A DNA stretch of 64,000 nucleotides. Source: Rhizobium sp. BT03. GTDB taxonomy: Bacteria; Pseudomonadota; Alphaproteobacteria; Rhizobiales; Rhizobiaceae. The translations under genes and the position numbers were made by a program. Positions within the stretch are counted from its first letter, which is position 1. Each line of letters opens with the position of its first letter. Shown here one piece after another: positions 8,524 through 18,100 of this stretch. Where the stretch lies: contig NZ_CP125642.1 of the NCBI RefSeq assembly GCF_030053155.1, positions 1 to 64,000 of the forward strand, written 5' to 3'. The notes beneath the pieces are model-generated. The model saw only the letters and a list, made by a program, of their open reading frames with translations, had not been told where the DNA came from and searched no databases.

Positions 8524-9155
8524 GCGCGGGCCTTTCGAATTTCTGCGGCGATGCGGTGTGTGGCGGCTTCCGGATCCGGCGCGCCGCAAATGGCGGAGAC
8601 GACGGCAAGCCCGCTTGCGCCTGCGGCAAAGACTTCGGCCACATGCTCCGCCTTGAGCCCGCCGATGGCAACCGAGGGCACCGGCGAGACCGCCACCAGT
8701 TTGGCAAGACCGTCAAAACCGATCGGCTGCTTGTGGTCGGCCTTGGTCGGCGTCGCAAACACCGGCCCGACGCCGGTATAGTCGACGAGATCGGGATCGA
8801 CGGCAGCAGCAAGCGCCGCGGTTTCGACCGACAGGCCGAGGATCATGTCGGGACCGATCATCGCCCGCGCTGTCGCCGCATCCATATCCTCCTGGCCGAT
8901 ATGCAACCCGTCGGCGCCGATGGCGATCGCCGCCTCGACATCGTCGTTGACGACGAGGCGGGCGCCGGTGCCATCAAGCGCCTGTTTCAAGGCGCGTCCG
9001 GTCTCGATCATTGCGGCCGTGCCGGCATGTTTGTCGCGCAGCTGCACCATCGTCGCGCCGCCGGCAACGGCACGGCGCGCGGTCTCGACCATGCCGATCC
9101 CGGCGCAGAGATCGGGATCGAGAACGAGATAGAGCGAAAGGTCGAAACTCTTCAT
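8520..9155 (-). CDS. thiE: Thiamine-phosphate synthase ThiE
   Basis: A 211-residue TIM-barrel enzyme that joins HMP-PP and thiazole phosphate to thiamin phosphate. Family motifs include MVQLRDK near residue 36, VNDDVEAAIAIGADGLHIGQED, and DYTGVGPVFATPTKAD, with the phosphate-binding VAIGGL near the C-terminus. Both ends overlap neighbours by 4 bp (thiM upstream, thiD downstream), so the three genes are translationally coupled. Confidence 0.95.
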   Translation of the reverse strand: MKSFDLSLYLVLDPDLCAGIGMVETARRAVAGGATMVQLRDKHAGTAAMIETGRALKQALDGTGARLVVNDDVEAAIAIGADGLHIGQEDMDAATARAMIGPDMILGLSVETAALAAAVDPDLVDYTGVGPVFATPTKADHKQPIGFDGLAKLVAVSPVPSVAIGGLKAEHVAEVFAAGASGLAVVSAICGAPDPEAATHRIAAEIRKARA

Positions 9156-9955
9156 GCCGCCGATATCCTTGCCCTGGCATCGAGCGTTTCGGCATCGAGC
9201 GCGTTCAGCGCGTCGAGAAAGCGCCAGGCAAAGGAGCCGGGGCCGGCCGCACCGAGCGCTGCCTCCTCGCCGGCGATGGCGAAGGTTGAAAGGGCGGCGA
9301 CCGTCGCGCCGAACAGATCCTCGGGCACGGTGGCGGCAAAGGCGCCGACGAGGCAGGTGAGCGAGCAGCCAAGCGCGGTGACCTGTGGCATCAAGGCCGA
9401 TCCGCCTGTGATGCGCACCGCCCGCTCGCCGTCGGTGACGAAATCGACAGCGCCGGTGACAGCGACGACCGCCTGCTGGCGCTCGGCCAGCCATCGCGCC
9501 GAACCTTCGGCCTGCTCGACCGGATCGCGGCTGTCGACGCCCTGGCCGCGGCTCTCGCCGCCGGCAAGCGCGATGATCTCGGAAGCGTTGCCGCGGATGA
9601 TCGTCGGCTTGAGCGCCAGCAGAGCAGCGACCGCATCGCGGCGGAAGGCCGTGGCATAATGGGCGACCGGATCGAGCACCCAGGGTTTGCCGGCCGAGGT
9701 CGCCGCCTTCGCCGCCGCCTGCATGCCGTCGATCCATTGCGTCGACAGCGTGCCGATATTGACGGTCAGCGCGCTCGCGAGGCCGGCGAACTCACCGGCT
9801 TCCTCAGCCGCATGCACCATGGCCGGCGAGGCGCCGGCGGCCAGGAGAACATTGGCGGCGACGTTCATCGCGACATAATTGGTGATGCACTGAACGAGCG
9901 GCGGCTTTTCGCGCATCGCCTTCAGCATGGCTCCTGGTGTGCTCCTGGTCTGCAT
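9152..9955 (-). CDS. thiM: Hydroxyethylthiazole kinase ThiM
   Basis: A 267-residue kinase that salvages the thiazole moiety (HET to HET-P). Signatures are PPLVQCITNYVAMNVAANVL, DPVAHYATAFRRD and IRGNASEIIALAG. The ATG at 9955 is preceded by AAAGGGG at good spacing; a longer reading frame starts inside the leader and is less likely. It is the first gene after the TPP riboswitch. Together the operon supports salvage of both thiamin halves rather than de novo synthesis. Confidence 0.93.
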   Translation of the reverse strand: MQTRSTPGAMLKAMREKPPLVQCITNYVAMNVAANVLLAAGASPAMVHAAEEAGEFAGLASALTVNIGTLSTQWIDGMQAAAKAATSAGKPWVLDPVAHYATAFRRDAVAALLALKPTIIRGNASEIIALAGGESRGQGVDSRDPVEQAEGSARWLAERQQAVVAVTGAVDFVTDGERAVRITGGSALMPQVTALGCSLTCLVGAFAATVPEDLFGATVAALSTFAIAGEEAALGAAGPGSFAWRFLDALNALDAETLDARARISAA

Positions 9956-10017
9956 GTGGCCCCTTTCAGGCGGGGGCGGGCACGGGGTCATTCGTGCGGC
10001 GGACCGCGACCCCGAGC

Positions 10018-10093
10018 GACTCCCTCCGCCGGCATTATCCGGTTCAGGTTCGAAGGGTGCTTCTCAGCCCGCCTGTCGACGAACGCCCCTGTC
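10018..10093 (-). promoter_or_regulatory. TPP riboswitch (THI element) of thiMED
   Basis: On the minus strand the conserved core appears in order: CAGGGGCG, GCTGAGA, ACCCTTCGAACCTGA, CCGGATAATGCCGGCG and AGGGAGTC, with GAC/GTC able to close P1. This is an almost consensus thi-box. It ends about 60 bases before the thiM start, which fits control of translation initiation by thiamin pyrophosphate. Confidence 0.95.
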
Positions 10094-10803
10094 TCTCATC
10101 GCGCTCTTTTTCGCAGAGAACGGGGCGGATGTCATCTCGAAAATGACAGTGCTGCGACGGCGCGGCGCGTGAAGTCCGCTGCGGACACGCTATCATCCTC
10201 GACGGCCAGGCCCGGGCTTTACGGGGGCCGAGAGCTTGCCGCCGATTCGGGTCTTGATCAGGTTTTCCCGAATACGGCCCGCGGATTCCGTCCCAGGCTG
10301 CATTGGCCGCCGCCTTTTCACCATTCGGTTGTCCTTTCCCTTCCGAGAAGAACAGTCGCAGCAACCCGCGGGTGTGACGAATTTCTGAAATACATCTCAG
10401 TATTCGTGGGCGGCATCGGGGATAAAGCCGGCGCCTTGGAATGTGTTTCTTCAAAATGAGTGCGGCTCATCTTTCGCAGATTTTTCTGGATGTCTGACGA
10501 TGCGGAATTATTCATCCTATCCGATTATACGCCTGATTTTCAATAAAAACGAGCAGGTGACCAGCTTCGCGTAAGTTGCGCATCGTCTCATGTCCCTCGC
10601 CAAGCGGTTTTATTCGAATTTCGGAATCTGTTGGCGTTTTCGTTGCGAATGGGGTCTCGGGCAAACTGAGCGTAATCTCCCAGAACGCGAAATAAATACC
10701 TAACGCAAACTTTACCGTGCTGACACGTTAAGGTTGACCAAATTGCGGATTGTAGCGATATGACTTCCAACCCAAATAAAATCTTCCTGAAGTTGCATTT
10801 TAA
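10094..10803. other. Intergenic region between the thi operon and the ialB-like gene
   Basis: About 700 bases between divergent units. Short open frames exist on both strands but none has a convincing ribosome-binding site or recognisable product. The composition falls to AT-rich after about 10480, as expected for promoter DNA of the rightward ialB/tps genes. The minus-strand thi promoter must lie just left of 10200. Confidence 0.5.
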
Positions 10804-11418
10804 ATGAAGAAATTTTTGAAAAGCGGCATGAAGAGGGTCCTTTGGACGATCGCCCCCATTCTGATATCGATCGCCTGCGCGAGCCCATCCTTTTCGCAAT
10901 CTCCTGATGGTCAAGAACCGGAACAGGCGCCGGCGCAACCTGCGCCGGCGATAAAATCGCAGAAATTCGACGACTGGTATTATCGCTGCACGGGTTCGGC
11001 AGGCACCGAGGCCTGCGAAGTCGCACAGGTGGCGCAAGTCACCAAGGACGGCAAACCCGTCAATATCCTGACGCTGGCGATATCCGCGCCGCCGGCGCCT
11101 GCCGCGCCTTCCGACAAAGGCAAGGGCAAGGCGCGGCTGATGCTGACCGCCCTTCTGCCGCTCAATGTTTTCCTGCCCTCGGGCCTGTCGATCAAGGCCG
11201 ACGGCAAGCCCGTCGCCAAGCTCGATTACCGCAATTGCAACCAGACCGGATGCTGGGCGCAGCTGGCGCTGGATACCAAGATGACTGCGGCGCTGAAGAA
11301 GGGCGCGGCGGCCGAGGGGCTGGTGCGGCTGATGAACGGCCAGGACGTCAATATCCGCTTCTCGCTGAAGGGGCTGAAGCCGGCCCTCGACGAGCTTCAG
11401 TCCGTCGCCGCGAAGTAG
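10804..11418 (+). CDS. Invasion-associated locus B (IalB) family exported protein
   Basis: A 204-residue protein with an N-terminal signal (residues 1 to about 35, ending SPSFSQ), a Pro/Ala/Gln-rich linker and an IalB domain. The domain shows DDWYYRCTGSAGTEACEVAQ and LDYRNCNQTGCWAQL, with paired cysteines that probably form disulfides in the periplasm. IalB proteins are common in Rhizobiales; in Bartonella the family affects erythrocyte invasion, while free-living members are of unknown function. It lies 13 bp upstream of the tpsB gene, so it may share its transcript. Confidence 0.82.
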   Translation: MKKFLKSGMKRVLWTIAPILISIACASPSFSQSPDGQEPEQAPAQPAPAIKSQKFDDWYYRCTGSAGTEACEVAQVAQVTKDGKPVNILTLAISAPPAPAAPSDKGKGKARLMLTALLPLNVFLPSGLSIKADGKPVAKLDYRNCNQTGCWAQLALDTKMTAALKKGAAAEGLVRLMNGQDVNIRFSLKGLKPALDELQSVAAK

Positions 11419-11431
11419 CCGAATTTCACCG

Positions 11432-13153
11432 ATGACCATAGAAATTCGATACTTTTTGATTGCCGGCGCCGCCCTCGCAGTGGTGATCGCCCCCGCTTAC
11501 GCGCAAACGCCTGCCGATGATTTCAACCGCCGCCAGGAAGAGCAGTCGCAGACCCAGCGACTTGATGCCCTGCGGCGCGCCACACCAGGCGGCGGCACGG
11601 ATGCGGAAAACGGCGCTTTGCCCGCCGCACCGGGCAACGGCGCCTGTTTCGACATCGCGCGGGTCGAGATCGATGGGGCGAGCCTGCTGTCGGCCCAGGA
11701 GATCGGCAAGGTGACGGCGCCTTACGGCAACCGCTGCGTCGGCCTCGCCGAGATCAATGCGGTCCTGAGGGATGTCACGCATCTCTATATCGATCATGGC
11801 TATGTGACCTCGCGCGCCTATGTGCCGCAGCAGGATATCCGCACGACCAGGATCCTCCGTCTGCTGGTCGTCGAAGGCACGCTCTCCGACATCTATCTCA
11901 ATGGCCGGAAAGTGGCCGGCAATGCTTCGCTGGCGACCGCCTTTCCCGGCCTGATCGGCCGCGTCGTCAATATCCGCGATATCGAGCAGGGGCTCGACCA
12001 GATGAACCGGCTGCAGGCCAACGACGCCAAATCGGCGATGCTACCCGGCCCGAAGGACGGAACCTCGATCCTCAACATCGAAAACCGTCCGGGCCGGCCC
12101 TGGCACGTCTCCTTCGGCAACAACAATATGGGGCAGGAGAGCACCGGCTTTTCCCGCAGCTCGGCATCGCTCGGCTACGATGACCTGCTCGGCATCAATG
12201 ACCAGTGGAATTTCTCCTACGAGCACAGCGGCCCGAGCTATCCGTGGGAGAATGACGGAAATGGCTACGGCAACAGCTATTCCGGCAGCGTCAGCGTGCC
12301 CTACGGCTACTCCACCCTGTCGCTGAACGGCTCCTGGTACCAATATGAAAGTGCGGTCGAGGGAAACTTCAGCACGCTCGAAACCTCTGGCAATTCGGGG
12401 CAGGCCGGTCTCGGCATCGATCGCGTTATCTCTCGCGACAAGGATTCGATCACAACCGTCCGCAGCGGCCTGACCTACAAGCAGACCAACAACTTCCTGC
12501 TCGGCAATCTGATCGAGGTCGGCAGCCGCCGCTATACGGTCGGCGATATCGGCATTTCCCATTCCCGCCGCATGTTCGGCGGCATCTGGATGTTCGACGC
12601 CAGCTTCGACAAGGGGCTCGGTCTCTTCGATGCGGTCGACCCAGGGGATCCCGGCGCCGGCAATGCCGATCCGCGATTTTCGAAATTCAACGCCACCGTC
12701 AGCGTGACGCAGCCGTTCCAGGCCGCCGGCCGGCAGTTCGAATTCACCTCGCTGCTCAGCGGTCAATATTCCCTAGACAATCTGCTCGGGGCCGAACAGA
12801 TCTCGCTCGGCGGCTACAGCAATGTCCGCGGCACGCGCGAAAGCGTGCTCTTCGGCAATAATGGCATGTTCAGCCACAACGAGATCGTCTGGAGAACGCA
12901 GTCCAACCAGGGCGGCGGCGCGGCGGCGAAGGCGTTCGGCGAACTGCGCCCCTATCTCGGCTTCGACTACGGCCATGTCTATGCGCAAAAACGCTTCGAC
13001 ATATCAGGCGGCGACCTCGCCAGCTGGACGGCCGGCATCCGGGCTGTCGGCGGCAATATCAGCGCCGACCTCGGCTATTCCGACATTGTTGCAAGCAGCC
13101 TCGACGATGTCGACGGCGGGCTCTTTTATTTCAGCGCATCCGCTCATTGGTAA
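11432..13153 (+). CDS. Two-partner secretion outer-membrane transporter (TpsB; ShlB/FhaC/CdiB family)
   Basis: A 573-residue outer-membrane beta-barrel protein. A signal peptide ends at APAYAQ (residue 25). A Gln/Arg-rich linker follows, then POTRA-type domains (CFDIARVEIDGASLLSAQEI, and RILRLLVVEGTLSDIYLNG) and a 16-strand-type barrel rich in alternating hydrophobic residues. The conserved RG motif of loop L6 is in GGYSNVRGTRES near residue 460, and the protein ends in an aromatic residue (SASAHW) as outer-membrane barrels do. It should export the giant TpsA encoded downstream. Three small lipoprotein genes separate the partners, which is not the usual adjacent arrangement. Confidence 0.92.
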   Translation: MTIEIRYFLIAGAALAVVIAPAYAQTPADDFNRRQEEQSQTQRLDALRRATPGGGTDAENGALPAAPGNGACFDIARVEIDGASLLSAQEIGKVTAPYGNRCVGLAEINAVLRDVTHLYIDHGYVTSRAYVPQQDIRTTRILRLLVVEGTLSDIYLNGRKVAGNASLATAFPGLIGRVVNIRDIEQGLDQMNRLQANDAKSAMLPGPKDGTSILNIENRPGRPWHVSFGNNNMGQESTGFSRSSASLGYDDLLGINDQWNFSYEHSGPSYPWENDGNGYGNSYSGSVSVPYGYSTLSLNGSWYQYESAVEGNFSTLETSGNSGQAGLGIDRVISRDKDSITTVRSGLTYKQTNNFLLGNLIEVGSRRYTVGDIGISHSRRMFGGIWMFDASFDKGLGLFDAVDPGDPGAGNADPRFSKFNATVSVTQPFQAAGRQFEFTSLLSGQYSLDNLLGAEQISLGGYSNVRGTRESVLFGNNGMFSHNEIVWRTQSNQGGGAAAKAFGELRPYLGFDYGHVYAQKRFDISGGDLASWTAGIRAVGGNISADLGYSDIVASSLDDVDGGLFYFSASAHW

Positions 13154-13166
13154 CGAAAGCAGGACA

Positions 13167-13634
13167 ATGACCACCCGCACTATTTCGACGAACAAGCACG
13201 CCAAAACCCTTTCAAGATCGACGGCGCTGATCCTTGCTCTTTCCATCTCGCTTGCCGGCTGCGCCGGGCGGGAGGCACGCCCTGTGGCTTCGACCAACCC
13301 GACCGACAGCGCTTTCGATTGCGCCGGCATCGCGCGGGAATTCGAGGCCAACGAACGGCAGATCACCTCGACAGTGAAGGAGCGCACCGATGCGCAAGGC
13401 AAGAACATCGTACTCGGGGCGACCGGTGTGCTGCTGTTTCTGCCGGCGCTGTTCTTCATGGATCCGAAATCGCCCGAGAAGGTCGAGATCGATGCTTTGC
13501 GCAACAGGAACAACGTCCTGACCAGCATCGCCAAATCGAAGGGATGTCCGGCGCCCAAGTCCCAGCTGACCGAACTCTACAAGCATCTCGACAGCAAGCC
13601 AAAGCCGGCATCGTCCTCGGACAACCGGAACTGA
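13167..13634 (+). CDS. Small lipoprotein of the tps locus (unknown function)
   Basis: A 155-residue protein whose lipobox LSISLAGC ends near residue 32, so it should be a membrane-anchored lipoprotein. A short hydrophobic stretch (IVLGATGVLLFLPALFF) lies mid-protein, followed by a charged helix with DALRNRNNVLTSIAKSKGCP. The start is chosen at the ATG after AGCAGGACA, 13 bp past tpsB; longer upstream readings lie inside tpsB in another frame. I do not recognise the family. Its place between tpsB and tpsA suggests an accessory role in export or anchoring of the TpsA protein. Confidence 0.75.
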   Translation: MTTRTISTNKHAKTLSRSTALILALSISLAGCAGREARPVASTNPTDSAFDCAGIAREFEANERQITSTVKERTDAQGKNIVLGATGVLLFLPALFFMDPKSPEKVEIDALRNRNNVLTSIAKSKGCPAPKSQLTELYKHLDSKPKPASSSDNRN

Positions 13635-13679
13635 GTTTGGCAGTCACGAAAATCTTATAAATGAAGTCCGGAGTTTCCG

Positions 13680-14234
13680 ATGCGTATCGTTCGTTTTCTA
13701 ACGCTTCTCCTGCTGGCGGCGACGTTGGCCTCCTGCGTCACCACCGACCCCCGGCTGGTCTCGGCCCTCAAGAAAACCTCGGTATCGCAGATCCGCGTCG
13801 AGACGGCGCCCGATATCACCATGGGCGGCTTTTTTGACCGCACGAAGCCGGACCCACAGCTGCCGGCGGTGGTGCGCACACTGCAGAGCACCATGGCACG
13901 CGAGCTGACGGGCCTGCCCGGCGGTCCGGTCAAGGGCCGTCTGATCGTGACCCTGCATAGGGTCGATGTGTCGAGCAAGGCGGGACGCGTGATTGCCGGA
14001 AACGACAGCTACATCCAGGGAACGGTGCGGCTTGAGGATGCCAAGACCGGCCAGCTGATAGCCGAAGCCCAGAGCATTCGCGGTGAAGACAAGGGCGTGA
14101 GGGGAGATGGGGAAATCGGCATCGTCATTGCCATGGCTATCAATGCGGCGCAGTCCCAGGGAGAGGACGCGCTCGCCCAAAAGCTTTCCAATTCCTTCAC
14201 CCGCAATGTGAAGACCTGGCTCACCCAGAAATAA
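13680..14234 (+). CDS. Lipoprotein of the tps locus (unknown function)
   Basis: A 184-residue protein with lipobox LAATLASC at residues 12-19. The mature part looks like a compact alpha/beta domain: SVSQIRVETAPDITMGGF, a PVKGRLIVTLHRVDV strand, then SYIQGTVRLEDAKTGQLIAE. The last region, GEIGIVIAMAINAAQSQGED, leads into a helix ending NVKTWL. The pattern recalls periplasmic proteins that bind or assemble surface polymers, but I cannot assign a family. It is the second of three consecutive lipoproteins between tpsB and tpsA. Confidence 0.75.
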   Translation: MRIVRFLTLLLLAATLASCVTTDPRLVSALKKTSVSQIRVETAPDITMGGFFDRTKPDPQLPAVVRTLQSTMARELTGLPGGPVKGRLIVTLHRVDVSSKAGRVIAGNDSYIQGTVRLEDAKTGQLIAEAQSIRGEDKGVRGDGEIGIVIAMAINAAQSQGEDALAQKLSNSFTRNVKTWLTQK

Positions 14235-14328
14235 GTTCTGCGATGCAGCAGTCATATTGTCGAAGGGATGGCGACAGGTTCTTGCCGGCGTTTGATCCCC
14301 TCTCTCAATCGAAACGGAGAAAATTCGT

Positions 14329-15012
14329 ATGACCAAAAAAGCTTTTGCGGTTGCGGGATTGAGCATCATAGCCGTGCTGTTGGCATCGTGCGGGACAACG
14401 GATCCCGCGATGGTCGCCAGCGAAAGAGTGGCAAAATCCACTGAGATTCTCAACAACCGGAAACAGAAAGGTGCGCTGATCCTTGTACGCTTTCTTTATC
14501 CCGGCTTGTTCGGTCCCATCCGATGCGACGGCCGGATTCGTCTTCGCAAGCTCGTCGACGGCGAACCTGACAAGGTGGCTGCTCCTGAAGATGTCTACAG
14601 TGGTTTCAAATGGCTTCTGCCAGAGCAAAGCAAGCCGGCGGACATAAAAGGCAATCTCCTCAACCCTGTCGGCAACGCGAAGGAGTACGAGCGCGTCTTA
14701 CATCCGATCGCGCCCGGCACTTATGTCGTGACCTACGCTTCCTGCCAGATGTCTTCGCCGAATGGGACCACGACGCTCGAGGCGGGCGGCGACCATGGCG
14801 GCCTGTTCAGCTATATCAGCGCACTGGAAGGTGCGAGCACGATCACGATTGGGGAGGGCCAGATCGTCGATGCCGGCTATTTCCGTGTCCAGGGCACGCA
14901 AACCCACCCGGTCGTGGTCGGGCAGGAAGCAAGTGCGGCCGAACGCGAGGTCATGAGCGAAGTTCTTCCGGGAGCATATTCCTCCATCACGTTTAAGAAG
15001 TTCGGGGAATAG
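14329..15012 (+). CDS. Lipoprotein of the tps locus (unknown function)
   Basis: A 227-residue protein with a clear lipobox (VLLASC, residues 16-21) followed by GTTDP, which nearly repeats the VTTDP after the lipobox of the preceding gene and suggests related lipoproteins. The mature region is beta-rich, with AYSSITFKKFGE at the end, and contains HPIAPGTYVVTYASCQM, a motif like those of surface-exposed or matrix-associated beta proteins. Function unknown. It lies 180 bp upstream of the tpsA start. Confidence 0.75.
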   Translation: MTKKAFAVAGLSIIAVLLASCGTTDPAMVASERVAKSTEILNNRKQKGALILVRFLYPGLFGPIRCDGRIRLRKLVDGEPDKVAAPEDVYSGFKWLLPEQSKPADIKGNLLNPVGNAKEYERVLHPIAPGTYVVTYASCQMSSPNGTTTLEAGGDHGGLFSYISALEGASTITIGEGQIVDAGYFRVQGTQTHPVVVGQEASAAEREVMSEVLPGAYSSITFKKFGE

Positions 15013-15191
15013 GCAAGCTTGAATACCGATAGGACGTGCTAAATCGCGTCCATTTTTGTTCGGATTGCATTTACCTCAACTACAGGCAAAAGTTGACCGT
15101 GACCAACGGCTATGGTCTCGGTCCTGCTGAAAAATTACAACCGCGACGGGATTTGTTTACCGCGCGGATTCAGGGCGCGGAAAAACATACG

Positions 15192-18100
15192 ATGAGCAAA
15201 AGGCTGGGCAAGTCGACGACGACACTTCATGGCGTCGCTGAAGCCGATAGACGATCCGTTCGCAAAATCACGCACGCCGCCCGGCAATCGCTCGCACTCC
15301 TGCTGAGCAGTTTGCTGGTCTTTCAGCCGATGCTTGCCAATGCCCAGTCGGTCTCGGCGAGCACCACGGCGCCGGCCGCAAACCAGCCGGGCGTCGGTGT
15401 TGCCCCCAACGGCGTGCCGCTCATCGACATCGTCACGCCGAACAGCCAGGGCCTGTCGCACAACAAATACGACAATTTCAATGTCGGCACGCCGGGCCTG
15501 ATTCTCAACAACTTCAAGGGCGAGATCGGCAACTCCAATCTCGGCGGCGTCACGCCCGGCAATGCCAATCTCAACAGCTCAGGGCCGGCATCGGTTATCC
15601 TCAACGAAGTCACCAGCGGCAACCGTTCGGCCTTGAACGGCGCGATCGAGGTGTTCGGCGGGCGCGCCGATGTCGTCATCGCCAACCCGAACGGCATCAC
15701 CTGCGACGGCTGCGGCTTCATCAACACGCCGCATGCGACGCTGACGACGGGGGCGCCGCGGATCGGCGCCGATGGCAAGCTCAACGGCTTTAGCGTCAAC
15801 GGCGGCGATGTCACCATCGGGCCGAACGGCGGCAATTTTTCCGCCGGATCCGGCGCGGTCGATCTGTTCGACATCGTCTCGCGCACCGTCCACGTCAACG
15901 GCCCGGTCTACGGCAAGTCGATGCGCGTGACGGCGGGTGCGTCCAATTTCGACTACGCGACGGGCGATGCTCAGGCGCTGGCGCCGATCTCCGGCACGCC
16001 GGAATATGCGATCGACGGCACCGCACTCGGCGCCATGCAGGCCGACCGCATCAAGATCGTCGTCACCGAGAATGGCGCCGGCGTGCGCATGAGCGGCGAT
16101 CTTGCCGCCAACACCAACGAGCTGTCCTTGTCGGCCGACGGCAAGATCTCGCTCGGCAACGTCTCCGGCGAGCAGGGTGTTTCGATCTCTTCGAAGGCGA
16201 AGGTGACGGCTGCCAAGGTCACCTCGAAAGCAAAGGTCGAGGTTCAGGCGGATCAGGGTATCACCCTCGATACGGTCGCCGCCGATGGCGATATCGTGCT
16301 TTCAAGCGGCAGCGGCCTGTTGAGTGCCAGCGGCGAGGTCAACAGCGCCGCCAACGTGGTGATGTCGTCATCGAACGGCATTACGGCCGGCAGCGTCGTC
16401 GCCGGCAATGCGCTCACCCTGTCCGCGACCGCGGGCGACATCCAGATTGCCGGTGCGGTCAAGAGCACCGATGCGCTGGCGATCACCGCGACATCTGGCG
16501 CGATCGCCGCAGCCTCGCTCGTCAGCGGCAGCGGCCTCACGCTTTCCGCCGGCGCCGACATCGGCATCTCCGGCGATATACTGGCGCAGGGCAACGTCGC
16601 GGCTTCAGGCAGCTCGATTGCAGCTGCAACCGTCGCCTCCGGTGTCGATTTCGCCGCCACCGCCCAGTCCGCCAACGGCACGCTGGTGCTGCAGCAGGCG
16701 GGCGACATGAGCCTAACCGCCACAAATGGTTCGATCGCCGTCAGCAATGCGCTGCTCAGCAGCGGCAATCTTTCGGCCACGGCGAGCCAGAATATTGCCT
16801 ATAACAAGCTCCAGAGCCTCGGCAGCGCAGCGCTCACGGCCGCGGGCCAGATCAGTTACGGCAATCCGACCAGCACCACCGGCAACCTGGCCTTCACCAC
16901 CACCAACGTCGATCTCTCCAATGGCGCCGCCGGCAACATCGCCGTCGGCGGCACGCTGACATTCAACGCCGATAGCGCCAATCTCAGCAATAGCAGCCTC
17001 ACACTCGGTGGCTTCGCCCTCAATCTCACCGGCACGGCCGATCTCAGCGGCGCCACCATCAACGCCGTCACCAGTGCCGGCGGTTCCGGCGACATCGCCA
17101 TCAATGCCGACGGTCTCTCCACCTCGGCCGGCACGGCGCTTCTCGCCGCCGACGACCTGACGCTGACGCTGCCGTCGCTGACCAATGCCGGACAATTGGC
17201 GGCCGGCGACGATCTGACCCTCAACATTTCCGGCAACTTCACCAACAGCGCCACGGGCCTTGCCTACGCCGGCAACGACGCCCGCCTGTTCATCGGCGGG
17301 GTGCTCACCAACAATCAGGGTGCCATCCTCGCCGGCAACGACCTTGAGATCGCCGGAACGGCATCGGGGCTGAGAAACACTGAGGTCACCAATATCTCCG
17401 GCCTCATCCAGGCCGGAAACGACATGTCGATCCTGACCGGCAACCTGAGCAACAAGCGGACCGCCACGCCGCAATGGACGACCGGGACGCTGATTTCCTC
17501 CGGCGTCGTCACCGGCTTCACGCTCAATCCCGCCGCCGCCGGCCTGCCTTTCGGCTATCTCGAGACTGCAGATCAGAACATGTTCCAGCTCTATGCCGGC
17601 GTCGATCCGGGCTTGTGGCAGGATTATGAGCCGCTGCTCTGGTCGAAGGCGACGCTCGCCGACGGCACGACCTATCGCGCCTGGACCTGGATCTCGGCCG
17701 ACGGCCCGGAGAAGGTCACGCCGATCATCGACTGGATCAGAGCCCGGGTGCCGCGGGATGCGAACGGCAATCCGGTGGCCGATGCCAACAATCCGTCGCG
17801 CTATTTCATCGTCGACGAGGTGAATTTCAGCGGCTCGGATGAAAGCACCACCTATTCATGGGACTGGTCGTCTCATCTCAGCCAGTCGGTCTACGAGGAC
17901 CGCCTGACCGGCACGCTCAGCCCGGAAGCAACGATCCGTGCAAGCCGCAACCTCACCATCGACGCCACCAATCTCACCAATTCCTACAGCTCGATCGAGG
18001 CCGGCGGCGACGCGACGCTGAAGGGCTCGACACTGACCAACACCGGCGTCACCCTCTTCCGCACGACGACGACGACCTGCAGCGCCCAGGGCGCCTGCAC

